This document shows, piece by piece, positions 10,078 through 19,545 of a stretch of DNA of 64,000 nt. This DNA comes from Terfezia claveryi (taxonomy: Eukaryota > Ascomycota > Pezizomycetes > Pezizales > Pezizaceae): assembly GCA_015179025.1 (NCBI GenBank), contig WHUX01000163.1, positions 57,563 through 121,562 of the forward strand, written 5' to 3'. The notes under the pieces are model-generated. The model made no database searches. It was not told where the DNA came from and saw nothing but the letters and a program-made list of their open reading frames with translations. Made by a program: the position numbers and the translations under genes. How positions within the stretch are numbered: position 1 is the first letter of the stretch; every line of letters starts with the position of its first letter.

Positions 10078-10862
10078 TCAATGCTTGCGAACTTGAATTG
10101 TACTTAGTAATGAAGTATCACCATGATCTTCCACCTCCGCTTCTACTTCCGAGTCAGATTGCGACTGTGCCTCTGGGTCGATAGGAGTGTTAAGGCAGCT
10201 ATGTTATGGATGGCAGCGGCTGCTACAATGCAAATCGGATTTAATACAGCTGCATTGTCGGGTTTGGCATTTGCCCTTGCACTTGCAGGAATTCTATAAT
10301 AAATGTAAGTCTAGGTGGAAAATTAATACAGAATGTGGAAGACATACTTCAGGATATAAACTTAGAGCGGTACGGCGAGCGGCCTCACGAAGTGTAACAT
10401 ATTGTTGCGCAATATCAGGCCATGCACACTTAGAAGTAGAAATATTAAATCCCTTTAACGTCTGAATATCAGGTGCATCTAATGAATCTGGAACACGTAG
10501 TAGCTCTCGAGTTGGATAGTGCCGATCTAATAAGCCATATGTAGTTAATAATGCATGGCGGTTAGGATGAGGTTTTCGCACAACAAGACAATAGAGCCGT
10601 CGGTCATCTGTACCATGTCTATCTTGTCGAGATATATGTACTCTGACAATATCTCCAATAGCAAAAACCTCAATAATATGTTGTTGTTCATACCGCTTCA
10701 CCATTTTCTGACGAGCTTTAGTGGTATTTTTTTGAACTCGTTGGAGTAGATTCCCACAGTCAGGAAGTTGTTGAACAGCTTCTTGATTAGACTCTAAGTT
10801 AATAGAGTCCGATTGAGATTGTAGAGCTTCAGTATCAGACTCTGACTCTTCAGATTCCGAGT
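10078..10862 (-). pseudogene. Ginger integrase C-terminal part (GPY/F-like and CXC domains), core deleted
   Basis: Minus-strand coding sequence. A Ser/Glu/Asp-rich linker (SESEESESDTEALQSQSDS) leads to a basic stretch TTKARQKMVKRYEQQH, then a small domain GDIVRVHISRQDRHG and TTYGLLDRHYPTRELLRV. It resembles the domain after the integrase core in KRBA2/Ginger proteins. A 54-nt intron (10294-10347, GTATGT...ATTATAG) interrupts it; splicing in frame gives a Cys-rich motif CKCKGKCQTRQCSCIKSDLH followed by CSSRCH, like tesmin/TSO1 CXC domains. The stop is at 10078. The catalytic core is absent, so the copy is non-autonomous. The linker is split by the chimeric LINE; its other part lies at 12474-12520. 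Confidence 0.8.
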
Positions 10863-11403
10863 GCGTGTTCCCTGACATTGCATACAAGAGCTCGGGGTTC
10901 CGGGTTAACTGCAGCGTAACGGTCCGACAGGACGGATGCGGGTGTCGGTCTCAATGAACGCAGCAATGCGTACGCAGTTCACCTGCTGAGGCTTAAGGAG
11001 CAAAGGCAAATGCTATAGCGGAGTTGCGACCGCATAGTTCTCTACTGATTCAACTCAGTAAGTGGGTCTGGTCCACTACAAGATATGGAAAGCGGGTAAC
11101 GCCGTGAGTATGTCCCATATTGAAAACTGAGAACTGATGAGGGAGGCGATACAGGAAAGGCCGTCCGGTCGGCTGGTGGAGTAGGGCAGTTTTTCTCTCC
11201 CCAGCGGCAAGGCCGGGACAGCCCGGCGGAGAATAACAGTGCCCGTCCACCCCGTCGCCGCTAATACCTCCGAGGGACCCCGAAAGGGGTAAGGGCAAGT
11301 TGTGCCCTAGGTCGAAAAATCAATGTTGACCTCCGACAGCAATGCCGGAAGGACTTAACACACCATCAGGGCATGTCCTGATGGAAGATCCCCCCCGTTT
11401 GTG
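10863..11403 (+). ncRNA. Structured non-LINE 5' moiety, copy 1
   Basis: This sequence recurs at 29535-30904 (plus) and 18393-19409 (minus), always upstream of LINE-1 sequence. It contains hairpins such as ACCCC-GAAA-GGGGT (11277-11290) and GGGCA-AGTTG-TGCCC (11293-11307). The matching hairpins in the other copies carry paired substitutions. Its shared 3' edge is GTTTGTG (11397-11403). No open frame is conserved among the three copies. I call it RNA-like because of the covariation; its class is not established. Confidence 0.5.
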
Positions 11404-12087
11404 GGTTACCACGGCTCAAGCCACCAAACTCTAGGTTATATCTCCAATATCGAACCATTACAAGATAAGATAGCAGACATGAAGCGCTGTTGGGCAGCAA
11501 GAGCAGTTAAGACAGGCGATCAACGAATAAGGGACTATGTTCAAGGGGACACGTCATGGCAAATCAGCAATGACTTACACCGGACAAGGACCCCAATCTC
11601 GGAAGCCTTCTTTCTAAATGGAGCCGACATAGAAGGGCTTTCATGGGGCAACAGAGAAGATACAACACCCTTCTCTCTCACTCAGAAGGAACAGACAACA
11701 ACCGAAGGAGGGCTACGCGCAGCCTCTAAAGCGAGACGAAAGGAAGCAAGAACAAAGGCGGGCTTCGGGGTAAGAAGAGTGGAGTGGAATCGACAAGCCC
11801 TGTCAGCCTACACCTGGCTAAGAACTAACAGAGGCCCGCAACGGAGCTGGCTTCACCATATTGGCAAGGCGGAATCAGCAGCATGCACATGCGGTCACCC
11901 CACTGAGACCGGAGAGCATATTGTCTTCGACTGCCCACGCTTCAACCGGATACGCAGCGGTTTATTGGGGGGGAGGAGGAGCTGGGAGGAGCTCGACGAA
12001 CTGGATTGGAGGAAAGAAGGGGAAGGAGAAGAGAGATACGAAGCTACGGAGGCCTTCTTCAGCCTTCTATACCATGAGCTTACGTAG
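11404..12087 (+). pseudogene. LINE-1 ORF2 C-terminal fragment with internal deletion
   Basis: Open plus-strand frame ending at 12087. It begins in the region after the reverse-transcriptase core (GYHGSSHQTLGYISNIEPLQ, as LINE copy B near 14550). It continues to NREDTTPFSLTQKE, then jumps to TTTEGGLRAASKARRKE. Comparison with copy B shows that the whole RNase H domain is missing between these points. The end is normal: CGHPTETGEHIVFDCPRF knuckle and LLYHELT. The deletion keeps the frame open, but the fragment lacks endonuclease, reverse transcriptase and RNase H. Confidence 0.85.
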
Positions 12088-12656
12088 GGAGCTGTCGGGA
12101 GAGGGGAAGAGAGAGATTTACGAATTTTCACAAGTTTCCTTGCTCCAGTTTCAGTCGCGATTTCAGTCCCATTTATCTCAGTTCTGTCAGTTCATACGGT
12201 TATTTCCAGTTTATATCAGTTTCTAGTCCTTCAAGTTCATCAATCCGCAGTCGAGTACCAGTCAGGCCTCCGGGTCATCGGCTAAGTCCGTTAATGACAG
12301 CATGGGGCCTTCTGCAAGTTCGTGTATTTAAGGTTGCGTGGGGTTGGCAGATTAACTTGCCTCTCCCTTGAATCCACCGGGTTTCCGCGTGGCTCCTCAT
12401 AGCCCCCCTAACGGGGCTGCATAGGAGTACTGAGTATTTAAAAAAAAAAAAAAAAAAAATTCAGATTCCGAGTCTGATCGAGGTTGTTGAAATTCAGTAT
12501 CAGACTTTGAATTCCTATTCCTGAGGAGGCCAGCCCATGCAGGAATACCCATTCGTGGGCAGGCTGGCCTACCTGGGAACCTGCCCATTCGCGACTGGGC
12601 TGGCCTATTCGCGAATCAGCCGATTCCCGGGTAGGCCAGAACATCCATATACATGA

Positions 12657-15600
12657 TCAAAGGGACGGAAATCTCTTGGAAAGAGTCACCACTCCACCTC
12701 TCATGGATCGGATCGGACCACGCAGTTATATCAGGATACATTAATGCCACCATACCAGAAACACGGCAATACACAACTATTAATTGGACTTGGTGGCAGG
12801 AGTATATAGAAAGAAAAGGCACATCAGAAGGCATAGGCCCATTTCAACCACTCTACTTTGGAGAAGCCTATCAAGTCCTCCAAGAACTCGTTCAGGAACA
12901 TCTAATCCATAAATCGGCATCCCGTAGAAGTAAGAAGTGGTGGGACGCAGAAGTACAGATGCAGATGGAAAGAACAAGAGAAGCAGGAAAAGAAGGAGGG
13001 GAAGGGTACCAAGAGGAAAGCTGCAAGTTCAAAAAGCTAATTAGGAGGAAAAAACAAGCGTGCTGGAAGAAATTCTTAGAAGAGCAAGGTCAAAGACACC
13101 CATGGGATGTCGCAAGGGTAGCAAGAGACCCATTCAGGTTTACCCCGACAATGGGAGTCCTAATTGACAAAGACAAAAAGACTCTCTCGACTGACCAGGA
13201 AAAGTTACAAGCTTTCCAGAAGCACTATCTCGTGACAAAAGAACACTCTACCACACCTCCCTCTACACCTGTAATCGCTGAGTCCCCGATACATTACTAA
13301 ACGGCAGACCAACCAACAATCCTAAAAGTACTACAAGCTCTAAGCAGGACTTCTAACTCCTCGGCCGCAGGACCAGACCTCATCTCTTACCGCCTGATCA
13401 AGATGATCAAGGACACCCCCCTAGGCATGGCTTTAATCAACGACATAGCCAGAGTAGCAGAAGGCAAAGTGTCTCCCCCACTACCATGGAGAAACCTCTC
13501 TATGTTAATGATCCCAAAGCTAGGGAAGAACTACTCGAAGGTAAAAGGATAGAGGCTAATAGTCCTTTCCAATATGATAGGCAAGATCCTGGAGAAGCTA
13601 ATAGCTGACGAGCTCCAACATACAACAAACCTCTTCCATCCTCTACAATATGGTTTACGCAAAGGCAGATCAGCCATCGATGCAATGATGCTTACCATCT
13701 CAACAGCAGAAAAGGCCATTCAGGATAAGAAGAAAGCCACGCTACTAGGAAAAGACATAGTTTCGGCATTTAATAACATAAGAACCAACAAACTTCTGGA
13801 TATCCTGGTTAAAAACAACATCCCACACAGGATGGTATAGTTCATCAACAGGTTCCTACAACCTCGATCCTTTCCAGTGCTCTGGGATGGCCATATTAGA
13901 GGAGAAGGACGGATGGACCAAGGGGCCCCCCAGAGCAATCCACTTTCACCAGTCCTCTGGCTTATATACATAGGCAACACTCTCAACAGAGCTACACTTA
14001 CACACCCAAGCTCTCCATTGGGCCACCCCAGAAGTACCAGAGCAAATACGACATTGGCAAGGATCCCAAAGCCGACACTCTATAGCATCCAGCTTTTCTC
14101 ATACGTTGATGATATAAATCCTCTGATCACAAGCAGCCTCAGTACTAGAGTACACAACGAGCTAGTCAAGCAAGTTACCAACATACTAGACTCAGTAGCA
14201 AAAGAGGATGAACTCCAATGGGATCCAAACAAGGAATTCAAGCTCGACTTCCATAATAAAGGTAAGATCGGTTACTGCAAGACTCTAGGAATCACGGTAG
14301 CCAGTAACTTCTCATGGAAAAGCCATATCAAACAAAGGATACTCAAGGCGTCTAGCATGTTAAAGGTACTAACCAGCTTAGGCAACCAGAACGGAGGGTT
14401 AAGGCCAACGAGCCTCAGATCCCTTTACACAGGATGTATACAAAGTATCTTTACATGGGGAGCGGAGCTCTGGAATTCACAATATCAAGGACTCCTGCAA
14501 CCTATGCAATGCCTCGAGTACCAAGCCCTACGGAAGATTACAGGAGGTTACCATGGCTCAAGCCATCAAACGCTAGGCTGGATCGCAAATGTCGAACCCC
14601 TCCAAGACAAGATAGAGGATATGAAGCGCTGCTGGGTAGCAAGAGCAATTAGAACAGGGGACCAGCAGATAAGAGCCTATATCAAGGATGACACATCATG
14701 GCTAGCCAGCAGGAACCTATACCAGACAAGGACTCCAATATCAGAAGCCTTCCATCTAAGTGGGGCAGACCCCACAGAACTATCATGGGGCAACAGGGAG
14801 GACACAACACCCTTCCTACTGATCCACAGGGTAATTATAGACCCCAAATCCAAGCTTTCCAAGCTCCTAGGTCATTGGGCAGCAGGCATAGGTTCAATCC
14901 AGGAGGAGGGTTGGAGAGTATGCTATACGGATGGCACGGGTAGAAAAGGTTTAGTAGCAAGCAGAGTCCACAGTAAGGACCGGACAGGAGGCTCCTCCGA
15001 TGATTACGGAGATCACTTAGGAGACCGAGCCACAGTAGCAGACGGCGAACTCTTCGCTATGCAACTAGCCCTCCACAAGGAAGACGCGGATATGCTAGCA
15101 ATCTTGTTAGACTCCCAAGCGGCAATCCAAGCAGTCTACAACATAAGTTTAGGTTCCCCCCCAGATCAGGCATCGAAAGCAGTATCAAGTCCCTCTTAAC
15201 AAGCAACCCACACAGGGACACGCAGATATCTTGGGTTAGGGGCCACCTAGGCATCCCAGGTAATGAGAAGGTAGACCAGACCACAAGCCTCCAGTCACAT
15301 TGGGGGGAATTCACAGGCCAGGAACGGACAGTTACAGAAGGGGGTCTCTGGGCATCCTCTAAAGCTGTGAGGAAGGAAGCAAGAATCAGAGCAGGGCATG
15401 GCATAAGAAGGATGGAATGGAACCGCCACGCCCTCTCAGCCTACACTTGGTTACAATCAAACAGAGGTCCCCAGAAAAGCTGGCTCTACCATGTCGGCAA
15501 AGCAAACTCAGTAGTATGCGCATGCGGACACCCCACCGAGACAGGCGAGCATATCGTATTCAAGTGCCCACGCTTCGATCATTACCGGAGAACACTTTTG

Positions 15601-15714
15601 GGAGAAAAGAGCAACTGGGAAGATCTCGACAAACCGGAATGGAGAAAGGAGGGGGAGGAAATGTATGAGGCCACGGAGGCCTTTTTCGGGCTTTTATTCC
15701 GAGAGCTGACTTAG
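12657..15714 (+). pseudogene. LINE-1 ORF2: endonuclease end, reverse transcriptase, RNase H, zinc knuckle
   Basis: Domains in order: end of an EEP endonuclease with the SDH motif (WIGSDHAVI, about 12710-12735); a linker to about 13300; reverse transcriptase from about 13330, with LPWRNLSMLMIPKLGK, the block GRSAIDAMMLT, QGAPQSNPLSPVLWLIYI and the catalytic YVDD at about 14101; the post-core region; RNase H with ELFAMQLAL and LLDSQAAIQ (15050-15140) and WVRGHLGIPGNEK; the C-terminal knuckle CGHPTETGEHIVFKCPRF; stop at 15714. The frame is broken by TAA/TAG stops near 13298, 13551 and 13838, and by a shift near 15195. At least two of these are TGG->TAG or CAG->TAG relative to other copies. Tad-like order and RNase H fit a fungal LINE. 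The protein would nick DNA and copy LINE RNA. Confidence 0.9.
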
Positions 15715-16047
15715 TATACAGTCAATGTTTCACAGTCACGTCCTCAGGATTATTACGAGTCCCCTTTGTCTACAGTTCTGATTTTAGCCACTTACATTCA
15801 TAGTTTCATAGCCGTCCAGTAGGCGAGCCCAGTCAGGCTTTCGAGTCATCAGCTAAGTCCATTAGTGACAGCACGGGGCATCGTCTCTTTTGGGTTTTGG
15901 GTTTTTTTTTTTTTTTTTTGTTTTGTTGCTTTGTTTTGTATTTACTCTGTGCGGGTCTGGCAGATTAACTTGCCTGACCCTTGAATCTACTGGGCTTCCG
16001 CGTGGCTCCTCATAGCCCCCCTACGGGGCTGCATAGGAGTACTGAGT

Positions 16048-16078
<31 letters not shown>
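12657..16078 (+). mobile_element. LINE-1 copy B, longest LINE copy in the window
   Basis: Runs from the end of the endonuclease domain to the A-tract. It is flanked by the 13-bp duplication TCCATATACATGA (12644-12656 and 16079-16091). The first four bases of the left copy are also the right-hand target duplication of Ginger A, so the two elements abut. It carries tail-1 at 15955-16050. It represents the intact arrangement of the reverse transcriptase, without the structured insert seen at 29535-30904. Confidence 0.9.
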
Positions 16079-16081
<3 letters not shown>

Positions 16082-16091
16082 ATATACATGA

Positions 16092-16395
16092 ATTTCAGGG
16101 TAAGACAAGGTGCAGGGATGTATTATTCGGCCAATCAGAAGCGAGAGAATACAAGGATCGCGGATAACGATCGGGGTGGTTACTGGAGTGACTCAACCCG
16201 ACATATGTTGCGCTAAGGTGGCTTGCGTGTGCGGACTTAAGGTGCTTGCGTGTGTGGATTCAGCTGAATATTGTGGTTGCGGCGATAGCGACGGCGACGG
16301 CGGCGCGATAACAACGGGTGTAGCAGGTGTTTCATTTTAACATATGTATGTATTTCAACAGAAAAGTAGAAAAACGACCACTTTTAAACGTATAC
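16092..16395 (+). repeat. Repeat Y, copy 1
   Basis: Begins TTTCAGGGTAAGACAAGGTG and contains CGGCCAATCAGAAG. The same sequence with changes is at 51995-52240. Before Ginger A and LINE copy B inserted, it was continuous with about 9690-9785. Function unknown; the second copy lies upstream of the third pogo-type transposase, so it may be part of that element. Confidence 0.55.
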
Positions 16396-16399
16396 AAAG

Positions 16400-17321
16400 G
16401 ACACTCGAGCATTCCGTGGGTTATTGATGTTACCCTGGGCAACATCCTAGTTCCAACGTTCCCACAGTGGGAGCAGCGGAAATAACAGCGGAAGTGTAGG
16501 TCATACCCCTACAAGCCTTCTAGTGAGCAGCCAGTCTAGTGCATACCTCTGCAACAGCGTCTCCAGCCACAACTCGTGATATATCATGAGCATAGTGAGT
16601 CTGGCAAAATCCATTTATATGGAAAAGAGTACACTCTACAACATGGTGATGCTCACATCCCACCAAGATCAACCGAAGACTCAATATTCCCCCTTCCAAT
16701 ATGACCTCCCCGATGACCCACCCCCACCCCCTCAGCGCCCCTTATAGGCCAGGTATCCAGCGGGTGAGCGTATGAAGAATAGGAGGCCATTTTCTGGTAT
16801 CTATATTCATGTCAAAACACTTCTACGGCAGCCCCCAATATGACTAAACGGTATACAGGCAACAACAATGCTCCAAACTGAGCTATTTTCAAAATTAACA
16901 AATTTACATTATTTATGGTGGTCTAAACCCTCGACCTTCCCCCTCTGCAACCCTCCCCTCCACAACATTCCAATCACTACGGACAAGTCTTCAATAGCTC
17001 TGGGATCTCCAAATACCCCTGTCCAAGGACACCCCCTCAGATTGCCCTCCCCCCTCTCTACCCCCTCTATTGGCCGGATGTTGCGCGAACGGGCCCATAA
17101 CCACTAGGAGGCCTTTACCTAGCATCCGTTGCCACTGGTGCTGATGGTGGAATATGAAAAATGGCAAAACTGGAGGGCACCAATTCACGGTACTACATAA
17201 CCTCCCCAAATAATTACTTCCGGGAGCTCTATTACTCCCTCCTCAATCCACCTCGATCGAACTTGAAGCTCTCCTCCAGAGCATCCTCAGTATCACCGCC
17301 TTGCGCTGAGTGCATGGTTAC
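16400..17321 (-). repeat. Repeat X, copy 1 (continues at 19410-19545)
   Basis: On the minus strand it shares long blocks with 20600-20943 and 21798-21870, including GGAGCATTGTTGTTGCCTGT and CTGGCCTATAAGGGGCG. It has TATA-like ATAAATAATG and TATAAATGG stretches, as an LTR promoter would, but no paired LTRs or coding sequence are visible. The chimeric LINE M2 splits it. Confidence 0.6.
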
Positions 17322-17698
17322 TTTTTTTTTTTTTTTTTTTTTTAAATACTTAGTACTCCTATGCAGCCTCGTTAGGGAGACTATGAGGAGCCACGCGGAA
17401 ACCCGGTGAATTCAAGGGAGGGGCAAGTTAATCTGCCAGACCCACGCAAACTAGATACATAGACCGTGACGAGGCCCCGTACTGTCATGAACGGACTGGC
17501 CGATGACCCGAAAGCCTGACTGAGCCTCATCCCCAACCGAAGAACTGTAAACGATGAACTGAAAATTGAAAGACTGAAGCTCAAAAAGGGGAACTCGTGA
17601 AAATTAATGAACTGCAGATCCTGCGGAAAACAGTGAACCAAAATGTACTAAATGCAAGCTGGAACAAATGGGACTCGTGAAAATTTGTTGGTGGTGTA

Positions 17699-18389
17699 CT
17701 AAGTGAGCTCTTTGAATAAAAGCCCGAAAAAGGCCTCCGTGGCCTCGAATGTCTCCTCACCCTCTTTCCTCCATTCCAGTTTGTCGAGCTCCTCCCAGCT
17801 ACTTCTCTCCCCTAGCAGGACTCTTCTGTATCGATCGAAACGTGGACAGTCGAAGACTATGTGCTCTCCGGTCTCCGATGAGTGTCCACATGTGCATTCC
17901 GCTGACTCCGCTTTGCCGATGTGGTGGAGCCAGCTCTTTTGCGGACCTCTATTGGTTCGTAGCCACATATAGGCAGACAGGGCATGCGCGGTTCCATTCT
18001 ACCCTTCTGGCCCCATATCCTGCTTTCGACCTTGCTTCCTTCCGTGTGGCTTTGGAGGAAGCGTGGAGGCCCCCCTCCGTTATTGTCCGCTTCTTGCCTG
18101 TGAATTCTCCTAGGTGAGATTGGAGGCACGCGATCTGGTCCGCTTATTCGTTCCCTGGGATACCAAGGTGGCCCCTAACCCATGCCAGCTGAAGGTCTCT
18201 ATGTGGATTGGAGGTTAGTAAAGCCTTGATCTCCTTTTCAATGCCTAACCGGGGAGGGGACCCTATGCTCATATTGCGTACTGCTTGGATTGCCGCTTGT
18301 GAGTCCGAGAGAATGGTTAGCATAGGTGTGTCCTCCGTACTTAAGGCTAGTTGCATTGCGAAGAGCTCGCCGTCTGCTACCGTAGCGTG
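17699..18389 (-). pseudogene. LINE-1 ORF2 fragment (RNase H to C-terminus)
   Basis: The minus strand reads ATVADGELFAMQLALSTEDT and ILSDSQAAIQAVRNMSIGSP (RNase H Glu and Asp motifs), then WVRGHLGIPGNE, and after a frameshift near 18140 the conserved end WNRTAHALSAY-like region, CGHSSETGEHIVFDCPRF and FGLLFKELT with its stop at 17699. Reverse transcriptase and endonuclease are absent because the copy switches to the structured moiety at about 18390. The part from 17699 to 17968 is an open frame. Confidence 0.85.
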
Positions 18390-18392
18390 GTT

Positions 18393-19409
18393 CACAAACG
18401 GGGGGGGTCTTCCAGCAGGACATGTCCGTTGAGTAGTGCGTTGAGGGCCTTACCGCGCCCCAACGGGTGCATGTTCTGTTGGTGTGTTAAGCCCAGCCTG
18501 CATTGCTGAATGTGGTCAACATCGTATTTGCGGCCTAAGGCACGATTTGTCTTTACCATTTTCATGGTCCCCTTGGAGGTATTAGCAGCGGATGACAAGG
18601 GCTCAGCAAGTGCTTCACCGCCCTATAGAGCGGTAAGGGCCTGCAACGGTTTTACGCTGCCTAAGGAGGAATACCGCCCTAACTTCACCATCGCCTCCCT
18701 CATCAGTTCTCAATTTCGCTATGGACATACTCACGGCGTTACCCGTTTTCCATAACTTATACTGGACCCGACCCAGTTACTGCCAATCTTGTTGCCAACA
18801 GTAGAGAACTATGCGGTCACAACTCCGCTATAGTATTTGCCTTTGCTCCTTAAGCCTCCGCAGGTGAACTGCGTACGCATTGCTGCGTTCATTGAGACCG
18901 ACACCCGCATCCGTCCTGTCGGACCGTTACGCTGCAGTTAACCCGGAACCCCGAGCTCTTGTATGCAATGTCAGGGAACACGCGTAATTGAATTCATTAC
19001 TCTAATGGTGCTCTGAACCGTACGTAACGTCTCGCCTCACGCTGCATTTCTCAGCTCTTCGCGATGCAGAAGGTGGTACATACAAACTCCCACCATCCGC
19101 CGGCGGTGTCTCGCCACCGGTCTCTATAGGTATATTACTGTGAACACTACTGCAATGTGAACGATTCGCAGTGGACACTATACCAAAGATCCCCCAGTGA
19201 CTAACCAATACATCACACGTACTGGAGGAAACCCCCTACGGGTAGTGCCAGCCGTGACTGTTTGTACGAGATGTGACCTGTCCGAGCCCAACCGGAATTC
19301 AACCAGACTTAACCTGGCGCACGCACCTGGTGGTGAGTCAACTGCTAGGTAATGGAGATGACTGGGGGTACTTCACTACGACGAGTTGCTTGCGCGGCTA
19401 TCCGCCCCC
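18393..19409 (-). ncRNA. Structured non-LINE 5' moiety, copy 2
   Basis: Minus-strand copy of the moiety, more complete at its 5' side than copy 1. The hairpin ACCAT-GAAA-ATGGT (18555-18568) corresponds to ACCCC-GAAA-GGGGT in copy 1, so two base pairs have changed together. It contains GTGCGCCAGGTTAAGTCTGG (about 19300-19320) and TTACGTACGGTTC (about 19017-19030), which resemble group II intron 5' and domain V sequences only in short motifs. Confidence 0.5.
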
Positions 19410-19545
19410 TGCATGGTTACTATGAAGGCCTCTAGAAAGGCTATCATACCATTGTTATCAACTCGATCATTATATGGGGAATTAGAATTCTAGTTAGAGG
19501 CCTTTTCACAGAGTCAAATACTAGATTTGATGTTATTCCTTTTTC

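Larger units (their letters stand above)
10863..12459 (+). mobile_element. Chimeric LINE M1: structured 5' moiety joined to a truncated LINE-1
   Basis: The 14-bp duplication TTCAGATTCCGAGT at 10849-10862 and 12460-12473 delimits one retrotransposition unit. It starts inside the non-LINE moiety (10863-11403), switches to LINE-1 ORF2 at 11404 and ends in tail-1 plus an A-tract. The arrangement matches MINE elements of Magnaporthe, in which an unrelated 5' sequence is joined to variably truncated LINEs. It lies within the integrase linker of Ginger A. Confidence 0.85.
9786..12643 (-). mobile_element. Ginger-like DNA transposon A, internally deleted
   Basis: The terminal inverted repeats start TGTTCTGGCCTACCCGGGAA (9786) and end with the complement (12643), flanked by a 4-bp duplication TCCA (9782-9785 and 12644-12647). 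TGT...ACA ends with 4-bp duplications and an integrase-type gene fit the Ginger class described from animals and other eukaryotes. After removing the nested chimeric LINE the element is about 1.25 kb. It keeps only the integrase C-terminal part. The ends hold several inverted GGCCAGCC motifs and the palindrome CCCAGTCGCGACTGGG. Confidence 0.85.
17322..19409 (-). mobile_element. Chimeric LINE M2: structured moiety joined to LINE-1 RNase H
   Basis: An 11-bp duplication TGCATGGTTAC (17311-17321 and 19410-19420) encloses a unit read on the minus strand: structured moiety (19409 to about 18393), LINE-1 from the RNase H domain (18389), then tail-1 and a poly-A run. The moiety ends with the same GTTTGTG edge as in M1, but the LINE part begins about 480 bp farther downstream. 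Confidence 0.85.

Noticed and set aside
10863..11403. Moiety as ribosomal RNA or U6/7SL, the usual partners of chimeric LINEs
   Set aside because: I see none of the universally conserved rRNA or small nuclear RNA stretches.
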